64,000 bases of DNA from Luidia sarsii. Lineage: Eukaryota; Echinodermata; Asteroidea; Paxillosida; Luidiidae. The position numbers were made by a program, and so were the translations under genes. The stretch spans positions 20,451,624 through 20,515,623 of the forward strand of contig OX465101.1 in assembly GCA_949987565.1 (NCBI GenBank). The letters run 5' to 3'. Shown piece after piece: positions 54,018 to 64,000 of the stretch; position 1 is the first letter of the stretch; each line of letters starts with the position of its first letter. Under the pieces are notes generated by a model that was not told the origin of the DNA, made no database searches, and worked only from the letters and a program-made list of their open reading frames with translations.

Positions 54018-54424
54018 TTGTATCTTGATATTACTTCAGTTGAGATCTCATGAAAAAGCATTCCTTTACAGATACTGGTAATGTCTCCTTTTTTCCAAAA
54101 TTGTCTCCTAATGAGCAGATGTTCAGTTGATACAAAGGCAGTGTTAATGTTTTTTGTGTCAGGTTCATAATGCAGGTTCTGAGTATTAGATATTAAAAAG
54201 AGCTTGAAGTGCTTGAAACGTGTTACCATCTTTTCCTAAACACCACACTTGCTCTCATTAGAGATAATGCTTAGTGTGTCAACACATTCTACATCACTTT
54301 AGTTTAATTTCATCTGTTGCTTAAATTTAGTCCACAAGATCCTTTTGAACACACTAGTTAGACATTTGCGTTGTGACTAGATTAAATGAAACATTGGTAT
54401 TACTTATTCCTTATAAATATTAAT

Positions 54425-54540
54425 TCTCAACAATTTGGAGGGCCTTTCTGTTTCGATCAAAGAAGGACCTTTCTTAAAGGCAGAACATTCTGTTTTTGAG
54501 AAAAGGTCCTTCAAGGATCGAAATATCTTTTGAAATATTT
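54425..54540. repeat. Inverted pair of hammerhead-type remnants
   Basis: Minus strand: AAGAAAGGTCC ... GATCGAAAC (54470-54445). Plus strand: GAGAAAAGGTCC ... GGATCGAAAT (54499-54524). Both resemble the motif next to the Penelope-like element at 62630. They lie head to head and could fold as one hairpin. Confidence 0.5.
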
Positions 54541-54660
54541 TTTTAGATTTACATTTTGGTCACATTAGTCAAAGTTTTCTTTGCCATCGTTTGAACCCGA
54601 GACCTGTAACACCTGAGCTATCCAGCCCTTAGTTGGTGGCCTTCCAAAATAGGCAACTCC
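54541..54660 (-). mobile_element. tRNA-headed SINE fragment
   Basis: On the minus strand TAGCTCAGGTG (A-box-like, about 54619-54609) and GGGTTCAAACG (B-box-like, 54599-54589) have tRNA promoter spacing shortened to about 20 bp. CCAAAATGTAAATCT follows, as at 62603. Confidence 0.6.
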
Positions 54661-54687
54661 TTTTCTGCGAAGGGCCAGAATTTAACC

Positions 54688-55745
54688 TTTAACCCCTTGA
54701 CGGCGGGATTATTTTAGTGCCCATGGCCGGTGTTACAGTCTCATCTTTCCGCCGTGCTCAGATATCCGGAAGAGCGCACCAGATAACTCAGCCATTACTG
54801 TGACGTGCTCAGTTATCTGGCGTGCTGATCTCTCCAATCGCACTGGCACACACGTTACGTGTACATACGTGTACATGTAATGTGTATGTGATGTATTTAT
54901 GTGATCGGCATCAAACACGTTGGGTATTGCAAGATTCTGAGGCACTTGTTCTTGTATTCGTCAAACCTTACACTTGGCTTGCGAAATTGCCGCGAAAACC
55001 ACTTACACGTACCATGCACATTGTACATGTACATTGTACTGTATATGTACATGGGTCCGCACGACCGTACCCTGCTCGACCACAGTATGTGACCCATGCG
55101 TGTGCATGCAAATTTCTTGACCTTTACTTGATGTAGGAACTCAGCACGGTCCTAAAGTGAGCATTATGCAGAGCATTACTGCGCATATGTTCGGGACGTT
55201 CGGTCGCGTTCAGGATATCCGAGCACGGCAGATAGATGAGACCGTGAAAATAAACCTGCAAAATAAATCAATAAGAGAGCACTATTTGTATCAGTGAATC
55301 AAATGTGGCACAATAGGATGTCTGCGTGGCTTTTATCAAGGGATTATCAGCCCTCAAAGATGGGCCTTTTGCATCATGATAAATGAAGCGTCAGCTGTGC
55401 GACACGACTCCAAGAACTGTGTGTGCTGCTACCCTTTGACCACAAACATACCTGCACTCCAGCGGACAAAGGATCCAGCCGGACGGCCTCAATAGAGCGT
55501 GCAATTTGTGGTAAAGGGCAGTGGGTACATTCCATAGTCTGTCCGGTGACCGCATTGGTTGCGGGTCAGGCTAGCACACTGTCTCTCATAGTAGCGCGCA
55601 GACCCTCGATTGTTCACAATGAAGCCCCACAATAGCGCCATTGTTACCGTTAATCTGGCAAGCAGCAACTGATGTCAAAAAAGGTGTTTGTCATTATAAA
55701 TATTGCTGAAAAGAGTCTTTGTCTAAAGTTTGAAACTTCCCGAGC
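54688..55745. mobile_element. Diverged TTAA-type element
   Basis: Begins TTTAACCCCTTGACGGCGGG. From about 55230 (AAATCAATAAGAG, GGCTTTTATCAAGGGATTATC) it parallels the MITE copies at 1046 and 25990, ending near GCTGAAAAGAGTCTTTG. GCCGTGCTCAGATATCCGG and its inverted form GATATCCGAGCACGGC lie at about 54751 and 55213. No coding content. Confidence 0.55.
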
Positions 55746-55749
55746 GGCT

Positions 55750-58700
55750 ATAGACGTCATCCGTACATCATCCGTATGCAAGTCCTGTGCAAGTACATCT
55801 TCAGAGATCACGCCCTATTTCCATTAAAACACAGAGCATTGGTTTTTAAAAGTAGTCACACATCTTTGTCTGGTGCTTTATTTTGACAAAACTAAAGAAT
55901 CCTATATTTGAGTAGCTGACACCAAATGAAAATATCAGAAAAAAAATTAACATACTTCATATATTCAAGACGACTCTAACTTAAAAGGAAATTTCCAGGG
56001 GAAAAAGGCTTTTTGTAAAATTGAAAAGTAACAGCCTACAAGATTAAAGTTATTTAATTTACAATAGCAATACATATCCTCAAAGAAATCGTGGTAATTC
56101 TGTTTCCCTTACATACTGGGTAGTAAAAACATGTAAGACAGTACATGAAGAATCGTAGATGCATGCAGTTTTACATTTACAATTTTACACATTTTTTAAC
56201 TGACCTTTATTTTTTTAATGGCTCCATGCCATGGTCTCTGAATGCATATTTCAATATTTTAATTGATGTTTAGTTTCAGATTTTTGTGTAAATTTGTTTA
56301 AATTACACAATTTTAAATTTTAAATTTTAAATTAACAATTTCTCGTGTCAAGATGGTTGCCAAAGCTAACCCAGTGAGAAGTATAACGTATCAACTGAAA
56401 ATTTGAGGCAACCAATAATAAAAACAATGTTCATTGGTCCAAACTTTATCAATCACCAAGTAAAACACTTAAAAAGCCTTGAAATATCCATTGTTATTAA
56501 ACTTTCTTCATTACTGCCTGTCTACTTTATCATGTTTAACTTTACCATTAATTTGAATCAGGTTGTCACAGTGTCACATTCAATCAGTGTAGGGCAGCTT
56601 TCATTTGTGCTATCACTTCACATTTTCTGTATGTTTGAAAACTTTTCCTGTCAGAAGACGTGATGAGAGTAATTGCTGCTTTAGAGTTTAGAATGAACTT
56701 CTGCTAAACAGTTTTGCCACTTATAATGGGAAGACTATCTTTTGGTTGGTTTGGGAATGGTAGTTACATTTCAGGATGAAATTCAATTGGTGTGTGCAAT
56801 CACTCATCTTGCATCTGCTTTCATTATACACTACTCACTTTGAATTTTTCCTTAAACAGACAAATATCTTAAGAAACACTGTTTATAAATGCCTTCCCAT
56901 CAGTATTATTCCACATCAGTCACTATGCACTGAATGAACTGTTTTCCTGAATCTAATTATTATAACTCAAGCACAACAAGTGACACCAAGATAAGATATT
57001 AGCATGTAATAATTAGTCACGTTTTGATTGCTTGCATAAACTTAGTATGGATAACACTTTAGTAACAGTTTAGTAGTATCTTTAGGCATTGGTCCACTGT
57101 CATATGAGCACACAAATTTGCTGAACCACAACAGGCCTGGTTAAAAACAATTGGGTTTCCAAGCCTAAGTTCCACTAGCATTTTATGAAAAGAACCCAAT
57201 TTTCAGGAAGTAGACAAATAATCACATCAATCTTGATGGCAACCTGTTTATTGGCTTGAATGCGTGCCCTGCACCATATTGTTTTACACACAGGCATGCT
57301 TCCAGAGAGGGCCATTTTCAATGCTTGTTTCGATGCTTGCTTTTGGGGGCAATAAAATTAATTCCCTTTCACTTGATACCAAACTTGTTCCATTCGGGTA
57401 AATTTTTTGTTATGCCAATCCTGCAAGTGGCAGCTAGGGCTGGTGGTGGTTGCCTGCAAACGAGAGCCTGGCATCTTATGGCACGACTGTTTTCGTTCGA
57501 AAACAGCTGTTTTCGTTCAAATTGCCCTCATTTCTTCTACAATGTAGATCTGTTGTGGATTACTGGATTCTTCACTAAAACCTTCCATAATCCATATCTG
57601 AGTCTACATGAACACAGTCATGATAACAAAATCGCTTTGAAAAATACAATTTCAATAAAACAATCATAAAATAGTGATCTCCAACATCTGACTTATCAGG
57701 AGATAGCTGTGTCAATGAACTTTATTGGTGCTGTACTTTGCTATGCTAGTGTATGGTTCAAATTGTGCTCCAATAAACTCACAAAGGTAGGGTTAACCAG
57801 GAAAGAATATTCATGCTCAACAATGTTTTTATATTTAAGCAGTTCTATGGGATTGACCATGACCATTATATATAATGGACTCCATTTCTTGGAGGGACAA
57901 TATAATTAAGAAATAATTATGGCCCTAATTTACCACAAACCAATGAGAGGAGAAATTTCTGCAAAATGTTCCTCCAAAACAATGAAGTGCATCTCTTGAA
58001 CATTCTTGAATGCTAATTCTGACTAGTTGTCTTGAAGAGATGATAAGCAATTTTTCAGCAACTGCACCTGGGCCTGGAAAGATATGTATGATTCAGTAAA
58101 TTAGTTAACAAATGAGTGTACTCCTTAATCAAGATACATGCAGCAAAAACAAAAACACTTTGTCACCATGAGCAAATTGTAAAAACTGCCAACCTCAAAT
58201 ACAGATTTCTGATTTTGGAGCCTTGGTTACATTGGTTGATGCCATGGCCTCCAGCTCAAGGCATCACTTTTGTTCACCTTACACAACTACTTTAATTACT
58301 GGTCTGAAGCAGGAACATAGTGTACTTTGTGCAGTCTCGCTGAAATCCTAGGACTGTAGGAGTATTGAAGGATAATCTCACTTCCATGAAAGGTAGCCTA
58401 TGGAAAGAGAAGACCTGGGCAGTCACCTTGTGCAACCACCAGACATCTGATGATGGTCATGTGCAAAGATTTCAACGTGCATATTTCAACGTTGTGATTA
58501 TGATGCAACTATTGGTCCCACTGGATCAATACTTGGTAAGTATCCAAGTTGGATAAAGGTGTATTGAAAAATTTGGATGTCGGTTTACTTAGAAAATTAA
58601 ATAAGATATTTCTGATTATTGTTTTAAAACAATCTAGAGATTTATGTCTGTTGGCAAACAGAACATGCTTTTCCGCGTCTGGTTCTCTTAAAAAAAAAGG

Positions 58701-58850
58701 GGAATTTTTTTTTTGGCAAAACCCATAACCTTCATTCGTAGCCCAAAAAGCACGCATAGTTTCTCAACTACCGGTTCATCCCCAATAGATATAAATGAAA
58801 AAATGAACAAAATCTTGCTCCAATTCCCAAATATGCTCAATGTGAAAATC
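55750..58850. other. Intergenic, nothing recognised
   Basis: AT-rich, more than 3 kb downstream of the coiled-coil gene. A 137-codon + frame at 57256-57669 has no recognisable motif. A near-palindrome CTGTTTTCGTTCGAAAACAG lies at 57487-57506. No RNA gene or exon found. Confidence 0.4.
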
Positions 58851-59367
58851 TAAAAAGTTAATGACCTCATAAATATTCATGAGATAAGGTCACGATCAAA
58901 TGGGGGCATTTTTTGGATACACCTTTTCCCAACTTAGATATACTGCAAAATTGAAACCAAACTAACTTGTACTTTTGCTTTGATTGGAGTTTGAAATTTG
59001 CCCCTTTAAAGCGCTGTCACGTCACGTGGTGACGTCATGAGGTTTTAAAGACAACTGTGCACTAGGTCAGCATAGGCTCTATGCATTTGTCAAGTTTGAA
59101 AAAAATCAAAGTTTGTTCAATGGCAAAAGTGCCCTCCGAAAAAACCCTGTGCTTTGTCTATGGGATTTTTCCGATAGGGACAAAAAAAAAATATCTTAAC
59201 AAAAACGATAGCTTTTCTGTTTTGGAACGAAAACCTAATAAGAAGAAGATGCAAAAGAAGAAACTGGAATAAAACAAATCAGAACAAACGGAAAGTCTTT
59301 TCTGCTACGCTGTAGCAGCGGAACCCCCCCCCCCAAAAAAAAACCAAAAACAAAACAAACAGAACAA

Positions 59368-59396
59368 TAGCTTTTCGCTTCGCGGCGGAAAAGCTA
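59368..59396. repeat. Hairpin H1 (AGCTTTTC stem)
   Basis: TAGCTTTTCGC, short loop, GCGGAAAAGCTA. One C shorter on the left arm than the consensus hairpin at 60825. Confidence 0.75.
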
Positions 59397-60824
59397 AACA
59401 AAATTTGAGATTTATGTCTGTTGGCAAATGGAACATAACGCTTGTACGCATCTCTTAATTTTTTAATTTTTTTTTTACATCAACGGAATTAAAACCCGTA
59501 CCCTCCATTCCTACCCCAAAACGCATGTGCATATTTTGTGCACAAAGTCTATGGGGCTTGATAATAATATTAAAAAAATCATAATAATTCAAAACAATGC
59601 CCAATTGGTGCCAACCTTCAGATTTTGAATGTCTAGCGCAATAGCTAACTGCCCACCAAATTTCGAGAAGATTAACCTATGGCTAATATGTGCTTTAAAA
59701 TCACGCATTTTGATGACGTCACGATTGCGTCATTGAATTTTGGCCCAGGAGAGTGTTTCTAATCTACATCCCCAATAAATATAAACAACAAAATGAAAAA
59801 AATCTTGCTCCGTTGGCCAAATATGCTCAATTGAATGTGAAAATCTGAATTTCATGACCTCATTAATATTCATGAGATGACGTCACAATCAAATGAGGGA
59901 AATTTTTGGATACACCTTTTCCCAACTTAGATATAGTGCAAAATTGAAACCAAATGAACTTGTACTTTTGCATATAATGGAGATAATGAAATTTGCGGAA
60001 ATTGCCCCTTTAAAGCGCTGTCACGTGACACTTGATGATGTCATGACGTTTTCAAGACAACTGTGCATAATTTCAGCAAGGGCTCTCTACATTTTCCAAA
60101 GGTGATTAAAGATAAAAACTAAGTTTGTTCAATGGCCAAAATTGCGATCATAAATTCCATGTACAAAGTCTATAAGATTTTTCCGATAAAAAAAGAAGAC
60201 GAGAAATCTACGTCTGTTGTCACAGATCGTCGGCTTTTCCTTTTTTTTTTTCTGGGGAACGACCGACTCTCGACGAAATCGGAAAAACCAGAAGAACTAC
60301 CCTTCCACGTTGATCGTCATTGCAGTGCCATTACTGTGTACTGACTTACGACTGCAATTACTCAGCCACAACCTTATTAGGACTAAAGCCTCTCTCCCCC
60401 TTTCAATCTCCCTCCCCTCTCTCCCCTCTCTCTCTCCCCTTTCTCCCCCTCTCCCCCCCTCTCTCCCCCTCTCTCTTGTCTTGGTTCCTAAGTGCTGACT
60501 GACGACTGCACACTAACCTATAGGCTGAGCCTTATCAGCACATCATGTCATCTCCCCTCGTCCCCCAATCCCTACCCCTTGTTTTAACCACAATGTTCTA
60601 ACCCACCCCTCTCCCACTGCACACACTCCCCTCAACCTCAACCCCCTTAAGCCCTTCTTCTTCCACGGTTAGAGCATGGAGGTTAGTGCAATTGACCAAG
60701 GCCACCAAACCTATTCGTACAGTACACACATTTTTGAATAAATAAGGATGGACCCCACTCTGTCTCCTCTCTGTCTCCCGATAAGAAAAAAAGAAAAAGA
60801 CAACAAAAAATCAGAATAACAATA

Positions 60825-60930
60825 TTAGCTTTTCCGCTTCGCGGCGGAAAAGCTAAAAATCAGAACAACAATAGCTTTTCCACTTCACAGCGGAACAGCT
60901 AGCTTTTCCGCTTCGCGGCGGAAAAGCTAA
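60825..60930. repeat. Hairpins H2, H3 and H4 in a row
   Basis: H2 60825-60856 and H4 60900-60930 share arms TTAGCTTTTCCGC and GCGGAAAAGCTAA around TTCGCG. H3 60872-60901 is mutated in both arms. H2 and H3 are each preceded by AATCAGAAYAACAA. H4 is followed directly by CTAG. Confidence 0.8.
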
Positions 60931-61845
60931 CTAGAGCTTCAACTGTTCTACGAACAGCATGCTGGGCTTTTCTGCCTTTTGTGATGTCACAGTCTCATGA
61001 TGGCATTTTATTGATACTCAATTTCCCAACTTAGATATTATACCAAGTATTGATGTCATTGGACCCATGGTTGCGTAAAAATTAACATTCTAAATTTGAA
61101 TGTTTGCACACTTGTCACGTGACCCATTATGACGTCAAAAATGCGAAACGATTCGTCGTACATCTTCATCTAGTGTTCTAAGTATATGACAAGTTTAAAG
61201 TTGATTGCTTTTGATTTAATGCCCCAAATGCTATCTAAAATGATTTTGTGCACAATAAAAAAGGTTTATCATTTTTTCCATCAATTTATGTTATCAGTGC
61301 ATCACATTGACTGCTTTAAAAAAAAAAGAGATAAAAAAAAAAAAAAATGGTCATTGAGTGGAATTGAACCCCTGGTTGTCATTTTTGCAGACTTCAACAC
61401 CCTAATGCAAGTTGTGTACAAAGTCTATGGGACTAGGTTATAATAATTTTTAAAAATCCGAAGAAAAAAAATGAAACAATAGCCAATCAACACATAACTT
61501 CACAATTCGCATATCTGGGTCAAGATCTACCTAAATGAAATATCACGGTTTGATGACGTCATGAAATTTTTGCATCCTATAACCTATAGCCAATAGATAT
61601 AAAAGAAAAAAACAAAAAAATCTGTTGGCCAAATATGGTCTATTGAATGTGAAAATCCGAAAATTATATTGCCAACTTTGATACATGCCAAGTGTGGATC
61701 CCATTGAACCTATGGTTGCATCATAATTGGCATTTAAAATTTGAAACTTTCTTTCTGGTCTCCAGAATAATTTTGTGCACAAATGCTATGGGGATCAGCA
61801 AGAAAAAAATAAAAAAATAAAAAAAAAAATCTTCACAAAAACCAA

Positions 61846-62058
61846 GGCTTTTCTGCAAATATTGCAGAAAAGCCAAACAGAATTAAAAAAGAAATCTTAA
61901 CAAAAATAAAGGCTTTTTTCTGCAAAAATTGCAGTAAAGCCCAAAATCCCAAAATCAGAACAACAACAAAGGCTTTTTCTAATTTTTCGAAAAAGCCAGA
62001 AATAAATAAAAAATCAGATCAACAACAATAGCTTTTCCGCTTCACGGTGGAAAAGCTA
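61846..62058. repeat. Hairpins H5 to H8
   Basis: H5 61846-61874 has arms GGCTTTTCTGCAA and TTGCAGAAAAGCC. H6 61911-61941 and H7 61971-61997 have GGCTTTTT-type arms with different inner sequence. H8 62029-62058 returns to AGCTTTTCCGC. The stem is kept while the bases change on both sides. Confidence 0.75.
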
Positions 62059-62059
62059 A

Positions 62060-62347
62060 TAAGGGAAAACTGCTGTAGCCAGGTTTACAACATATGGCAG
62101 TTAATGGTTGAATTCTGACTGGCGCCCCCACCCGCCCTTAGGCTTTAGATGGTGATCTAAGAGCTGGATAGCTCAGATGCACTGGTGGGTATGTAAAAGC
62201 AGAGGCCTCAGGTTCAAGTCTGTCCAGTCAGTTTTCTTTGCCATTTTTGGTTACAAGTTCCAGGTGTATTTAGAAAAAGTCAGGTGTTTTTAGAAAATAA
62301 AACAAGACATTTCTTATCATTAAAAAAAAAAAAAAAAAAAAAAAAAA
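62060..62347 (+). mobile_element. tRNA-headed SINE with poly(A) tail
   Basis: TAGCTCAGATG (62169-62179, A-box-like) and GGTTCAAGTC (62211-62220, B-box-like) lie in a tRNA-like fold whose 7-bp acceptor stem (CTGGATA with TGTCCAG) can pair. The T-arm is degenerate, so it is not a working tRNA gene. The element ends in 26 A at 62322-62347. Confidence 0.7.
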
Positions 62348-62630
62348 GGGGGAAAGTGCTATAGCCAGTTTTCAACAGTTGATTGTTTGCATCTAAATAA
62401 ATGTGGAAGAGTGATCCCTGAAGATATACGGCAGTTATTAGTTGACTGGCACCCTCACCCCGGCAAAGACTAGTTAACAATTTTGGAGGCCACCATCTAA
62501 GGGATGGATAACTCGGATTGGAAGAGTACTGACATTGTTATACATTAAAACTGCTTAAGGTGATATACAAAAATGTTGCAAACTGCTTACTGACTAAAAT
62601 TACCAAAATGTAAATCTAAAATTTAGTGGG
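62348..62630 (+). mobile_element. Second SINE copy joined to a Penelope-like end
   Basis: Repeats GCTATAGCCAG, ATATACGGCAGTTA, GGCAAAGACTAGTT and GGATGGATAACTCGG from the SINE family, then CCAAAATGTAAATCT (62603-62617) just before the hammerhead-type motif of the Penelope-like element. The B-box region is missing or degraded. Confidence 0.55.
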
Positions 62631-62674
62631 CCTGACGTTTCGATCCTAGCAGGACCTTTCTCAAAGGCAGAGTG
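62630..62674 (-). ncRNA. Hammerhead-type remnant at the 3' end of Penelope-like element 2
   Basis: Minus strand: GCCTTTGAGAAAGGTCC, TGCTA, GGATC, then GAAACGTC and AGGC. Helix II (GGTCC/GGATC) and a 4-bp helix I (GCCT/AGGC) are possible, and GAAAC-GTC is canonical, but CTGANGA has decayed. It is about 270 bp 3' of the element's ORF, where such elements carry hammerheads. Confidence 0.5.
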
Positions 62675-62689
62675 ACAAGGACAAAACAG

Positions 62690-62940
62690 ATACATGTACA
62701 CGAAGGAAGGGGGGAGAGTGAATAGGACACGGATGAGAAACAAAGGACAAAGAGTGAAGCTGGTAGGGAGAGATCAAAGGGAAGGGCAGGGGGTAGGGTA
62801 GGGATTAATGAGAGGAGGGGGAAAGATCAAAGAGAAGGGCAAGGAGTGGGGTAGGGATTAGTGACAATAGGGGGAAAGATCAAAGAGAGAAGTGTGAAGG
62901 ACTGAACACAAAAGAAGGATTATCAGAAAGCTGCATGGTG
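62690..62940 (-). other. 3' untranslated region of Penelope-like element 2
   Basis: Purine-rich on the + strand, with GGGAAAGATCAAAGAGAAG-like sequence repeated three times (near 62785, 62828 and 62873). It lies between the ORF stop and the hammerhead-type remnant. Confidence 0.5.
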
Positions 62941-63702
62941 TTAGTCATTACCCTCCTGGATGTTGAGACCATGTGGTTGAATAGTCCGAAGACGCTTCAT
63001 CCACATTTTCTCACGGCTAAGACGGACAGCATTATTACGGTGACCAAGTGATTCTATGCCCAGTACACTCATATCTGATATCGAATGATCAGGGAGATTG
63101 AAGTGATACCCAACAGGGGTGTCCATTTTACCAGTTTTGATAGTAGACCTATGGCCATAGATACGTTTTTTGAGGGTGTTTTTGGTCTCGCCAACATACT
63201 GAATATTACAAACTCTACAAGAGATGAGGTATATGATGTTTGAGGTGGTGCACGTGATAGAGCCATAGGTCGTGTGGGTAGTTCCAGAAGAATGTCCATT
63301 GAAAGAGTCTATTTCCTTGACATGTGTCTTGCAAACAATGCATTTCGAGGTACACTTAAATGTACCAAATTTGGTTGGAGGTGAAGAGTCCAAAGGGGGA
63401 ACCTCTGCTCGGACAATTAAGTCACGCAGGTTACGGGGGCGCCTGAAAGCCAAAACAGGCGAATTAGGAATGGCTTCAGCCAGACGATCCGAAGTGTGGA
63501 GAATATGGTGGTTTTCCTTAGTTATCTTCCTGAGAGGAGGAAGAGAGGGGTGGTAGGAAGTAACTAAGGGAACCTTGGGCTTGTCCTTGGGACCTGGTGG
63601 CTTTTGTTTTAGTGCCGAACTTCTGGGAATGGAATAGACTTTAGCAATGGAGTTCTTCACTTGGCGAGAACTATAGCCTCTAGCAACCAAGTTACTGGCC
63701 AA
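62941..63702 (-). pseudogene. Penelope-like element 2: linker plus GIY-YIG endonuclease, 5'-truncated
   Basis: A 253-codon minus-strand frame, without stops, ends TGA/TAA-side after IQEGND at 62941. It starts within the region after the reverse transcriptase (SRQVKNSIAKVYSIP, YHPSLPPLRKITKEN). A Cys/His cluster follows (CTSKCIVCKTH), then GIY-YIG endonuclease motifs: IIYLISCRVC, IQYVGETKNTLKKRI, GHR, and REKMWMKRL with the conserved Glu. This nuclease nicks target DNA in Penelope-like retroelements. The reverse transcriptase is absent: beyond 63702 the sequence turns into an inverted copy. Not related closely to relic 1 at 12977. Confidence 0.8.
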
Positions 63703-64000
63703 TACACGTGTATGGCGGCGAAAGTCAGACTCATTGGAACATACATTGTATTGGCCATTCCTAATTCGCCTGTTTTGGCTTTCAGGCGCCCCCGTAACCT
63801 GCGTGACTTAATTGTCCGAGCAGAGGTTCCCCCTTTGGACTCTTCACCTCCAACCAAATTTGGTACATTTAAGTGTACCTCGAAATGCATTGTTTGCAAG
63901 ACACATGTCAAGGAAATAGACTCTTTCAATGGACATTCTTCTGGAACTACCCACACGACCTATGGCTCTATCACGTGCACCACCTCAAACATCATATACC
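63228..64000. repeat. Large inverted repeat, arms 63228-63474 and 63754-64000
   Basis: The last 247 bases of the window appear to be an exact complement of 63228-63474. The spacer is 279 bp and includes the upstream part of the Penelope-like ORF. The right arm is cut by the window edge, so its real length is unknown. Confidence 0.85.
63754..64000 (+). pseudogene. Inverted second copy of the Penelope-like Cys/His and GIY-YIG start
   Basis: On the + strand the frame reads through RRPRNLRDLIVRAEVPPLDS, CTSKCIVCKTH and SITCTTSNIIY to the window end, the same residues as the minus-strand copy. It is incomplete at both ends within the window. Confidence 0.75.

Larger units (their letters stand above)
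58855..62060. repeat. Composite repeat region with diverged about 1-kb units and hairpins
   Basis: Blocks with ATATGCTCAAT, CATGACCTCATTAATATTCA, CACCTTTTCCCAACTTAGAT, GCCCCTTTAAAGCGCTGTCA and CAAGACAACTGTGCA occur at about 58840-59260 and 59810-60170, with weaker copies at about 60990-61190 and 61500-61790 and in intron 7 near 27480. 60390-60480 is C/T-rich. Eight related hairpins and five TGACGTCA sites fall in this region. No long ORF. Confidence 0.65.

Noticed and set aside
54381..54386. Definite polyadenylation site of the coiled-coil gene
   Set aside because: ATTAAA alone, without transcript evidence or a clear GT-rich element, is too weak to call.
57256..57669. Second host gene
   Set aside because: Single 137-codon frame with no motif, poor codon texture and no splice support.
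62166..62236. Functional tRNA gene
   Set aside because: A and B boxes and an acceptor-like stem exist, but the T-arm does not pair and the sequence continues into a SINE body with poly(A).

Overview
The window looks like animal nuclear DNA: AT-rich, with spliced genes using GT-AG introns and dense mixed transposable elements. The combination of DIRS, Penelope-like, CR1-like, Ty3/gypsy, hAT-type and TTAA-type elements, plus many TACATGTA runs, suggests a marine invertebrate. An echinoderm, hemichordate or lancelet is my guess; nothing here fixes the species.

One host gene is supported. Nine phase-compatible exons on the + strand (first acceptor at 287/288, stop codon at 54015-54017) encode the last 422 residues of a coiled-coil protein whose 5' part lies outside the window. 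Coding sequence is only about 1.3 kb of this 54 kb; the rest is introns filled with mobile DNA.

Layout. 1-5250: exons 1-3, a TTAA-type MITE (1046-1733) and a hAT-type MITE with 8-bp target duplication (3168-4285). 5960-12010: tandem small MITEs and DIRS-like copy A (6928-11818). 12120-14281: exons 4-5 around an antisense Penelope-like relic. 14800-24190: gypsy integrase relic, antisense LINE relic, a MITE with 18-bp terminal repeats and a second gypsy relic. 24780-26969: exons 6-7 flanking two hammerhead/histone-hairpin-like units and nested MITEs. 29130-31710: a CR1-like LINE with one open 829-codon frame. 34080-40750: short repeats, a fold-back MITE and a frameshifted PHD-finger relic. 41940-47850: a 27-bp and a 50-bp minisatellite on either side of exon 8. 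47890-53736: DIRS-like copy B. 53881-54017: last exon. 54020-64000: intergenic repeats, including tRNA-headed SINEs, a region with eight related hairpins and five perfect TGACGTCA sites, and a Penelope-like GIY-YIG fragment followed by an inverted copy of part of itself at the window edge.

The richest systems are the two DIRS-like tyrosine-recombinase retrotransposons. Their terminal inverted repeats and internal complementary region define the element ends to within a few bases, and their coding damage is complementary. Next come the short RNA-like structures: hammerhead-type cores, a perfect histone-type stem-loop, and the hairpin family near 59-62 kb.
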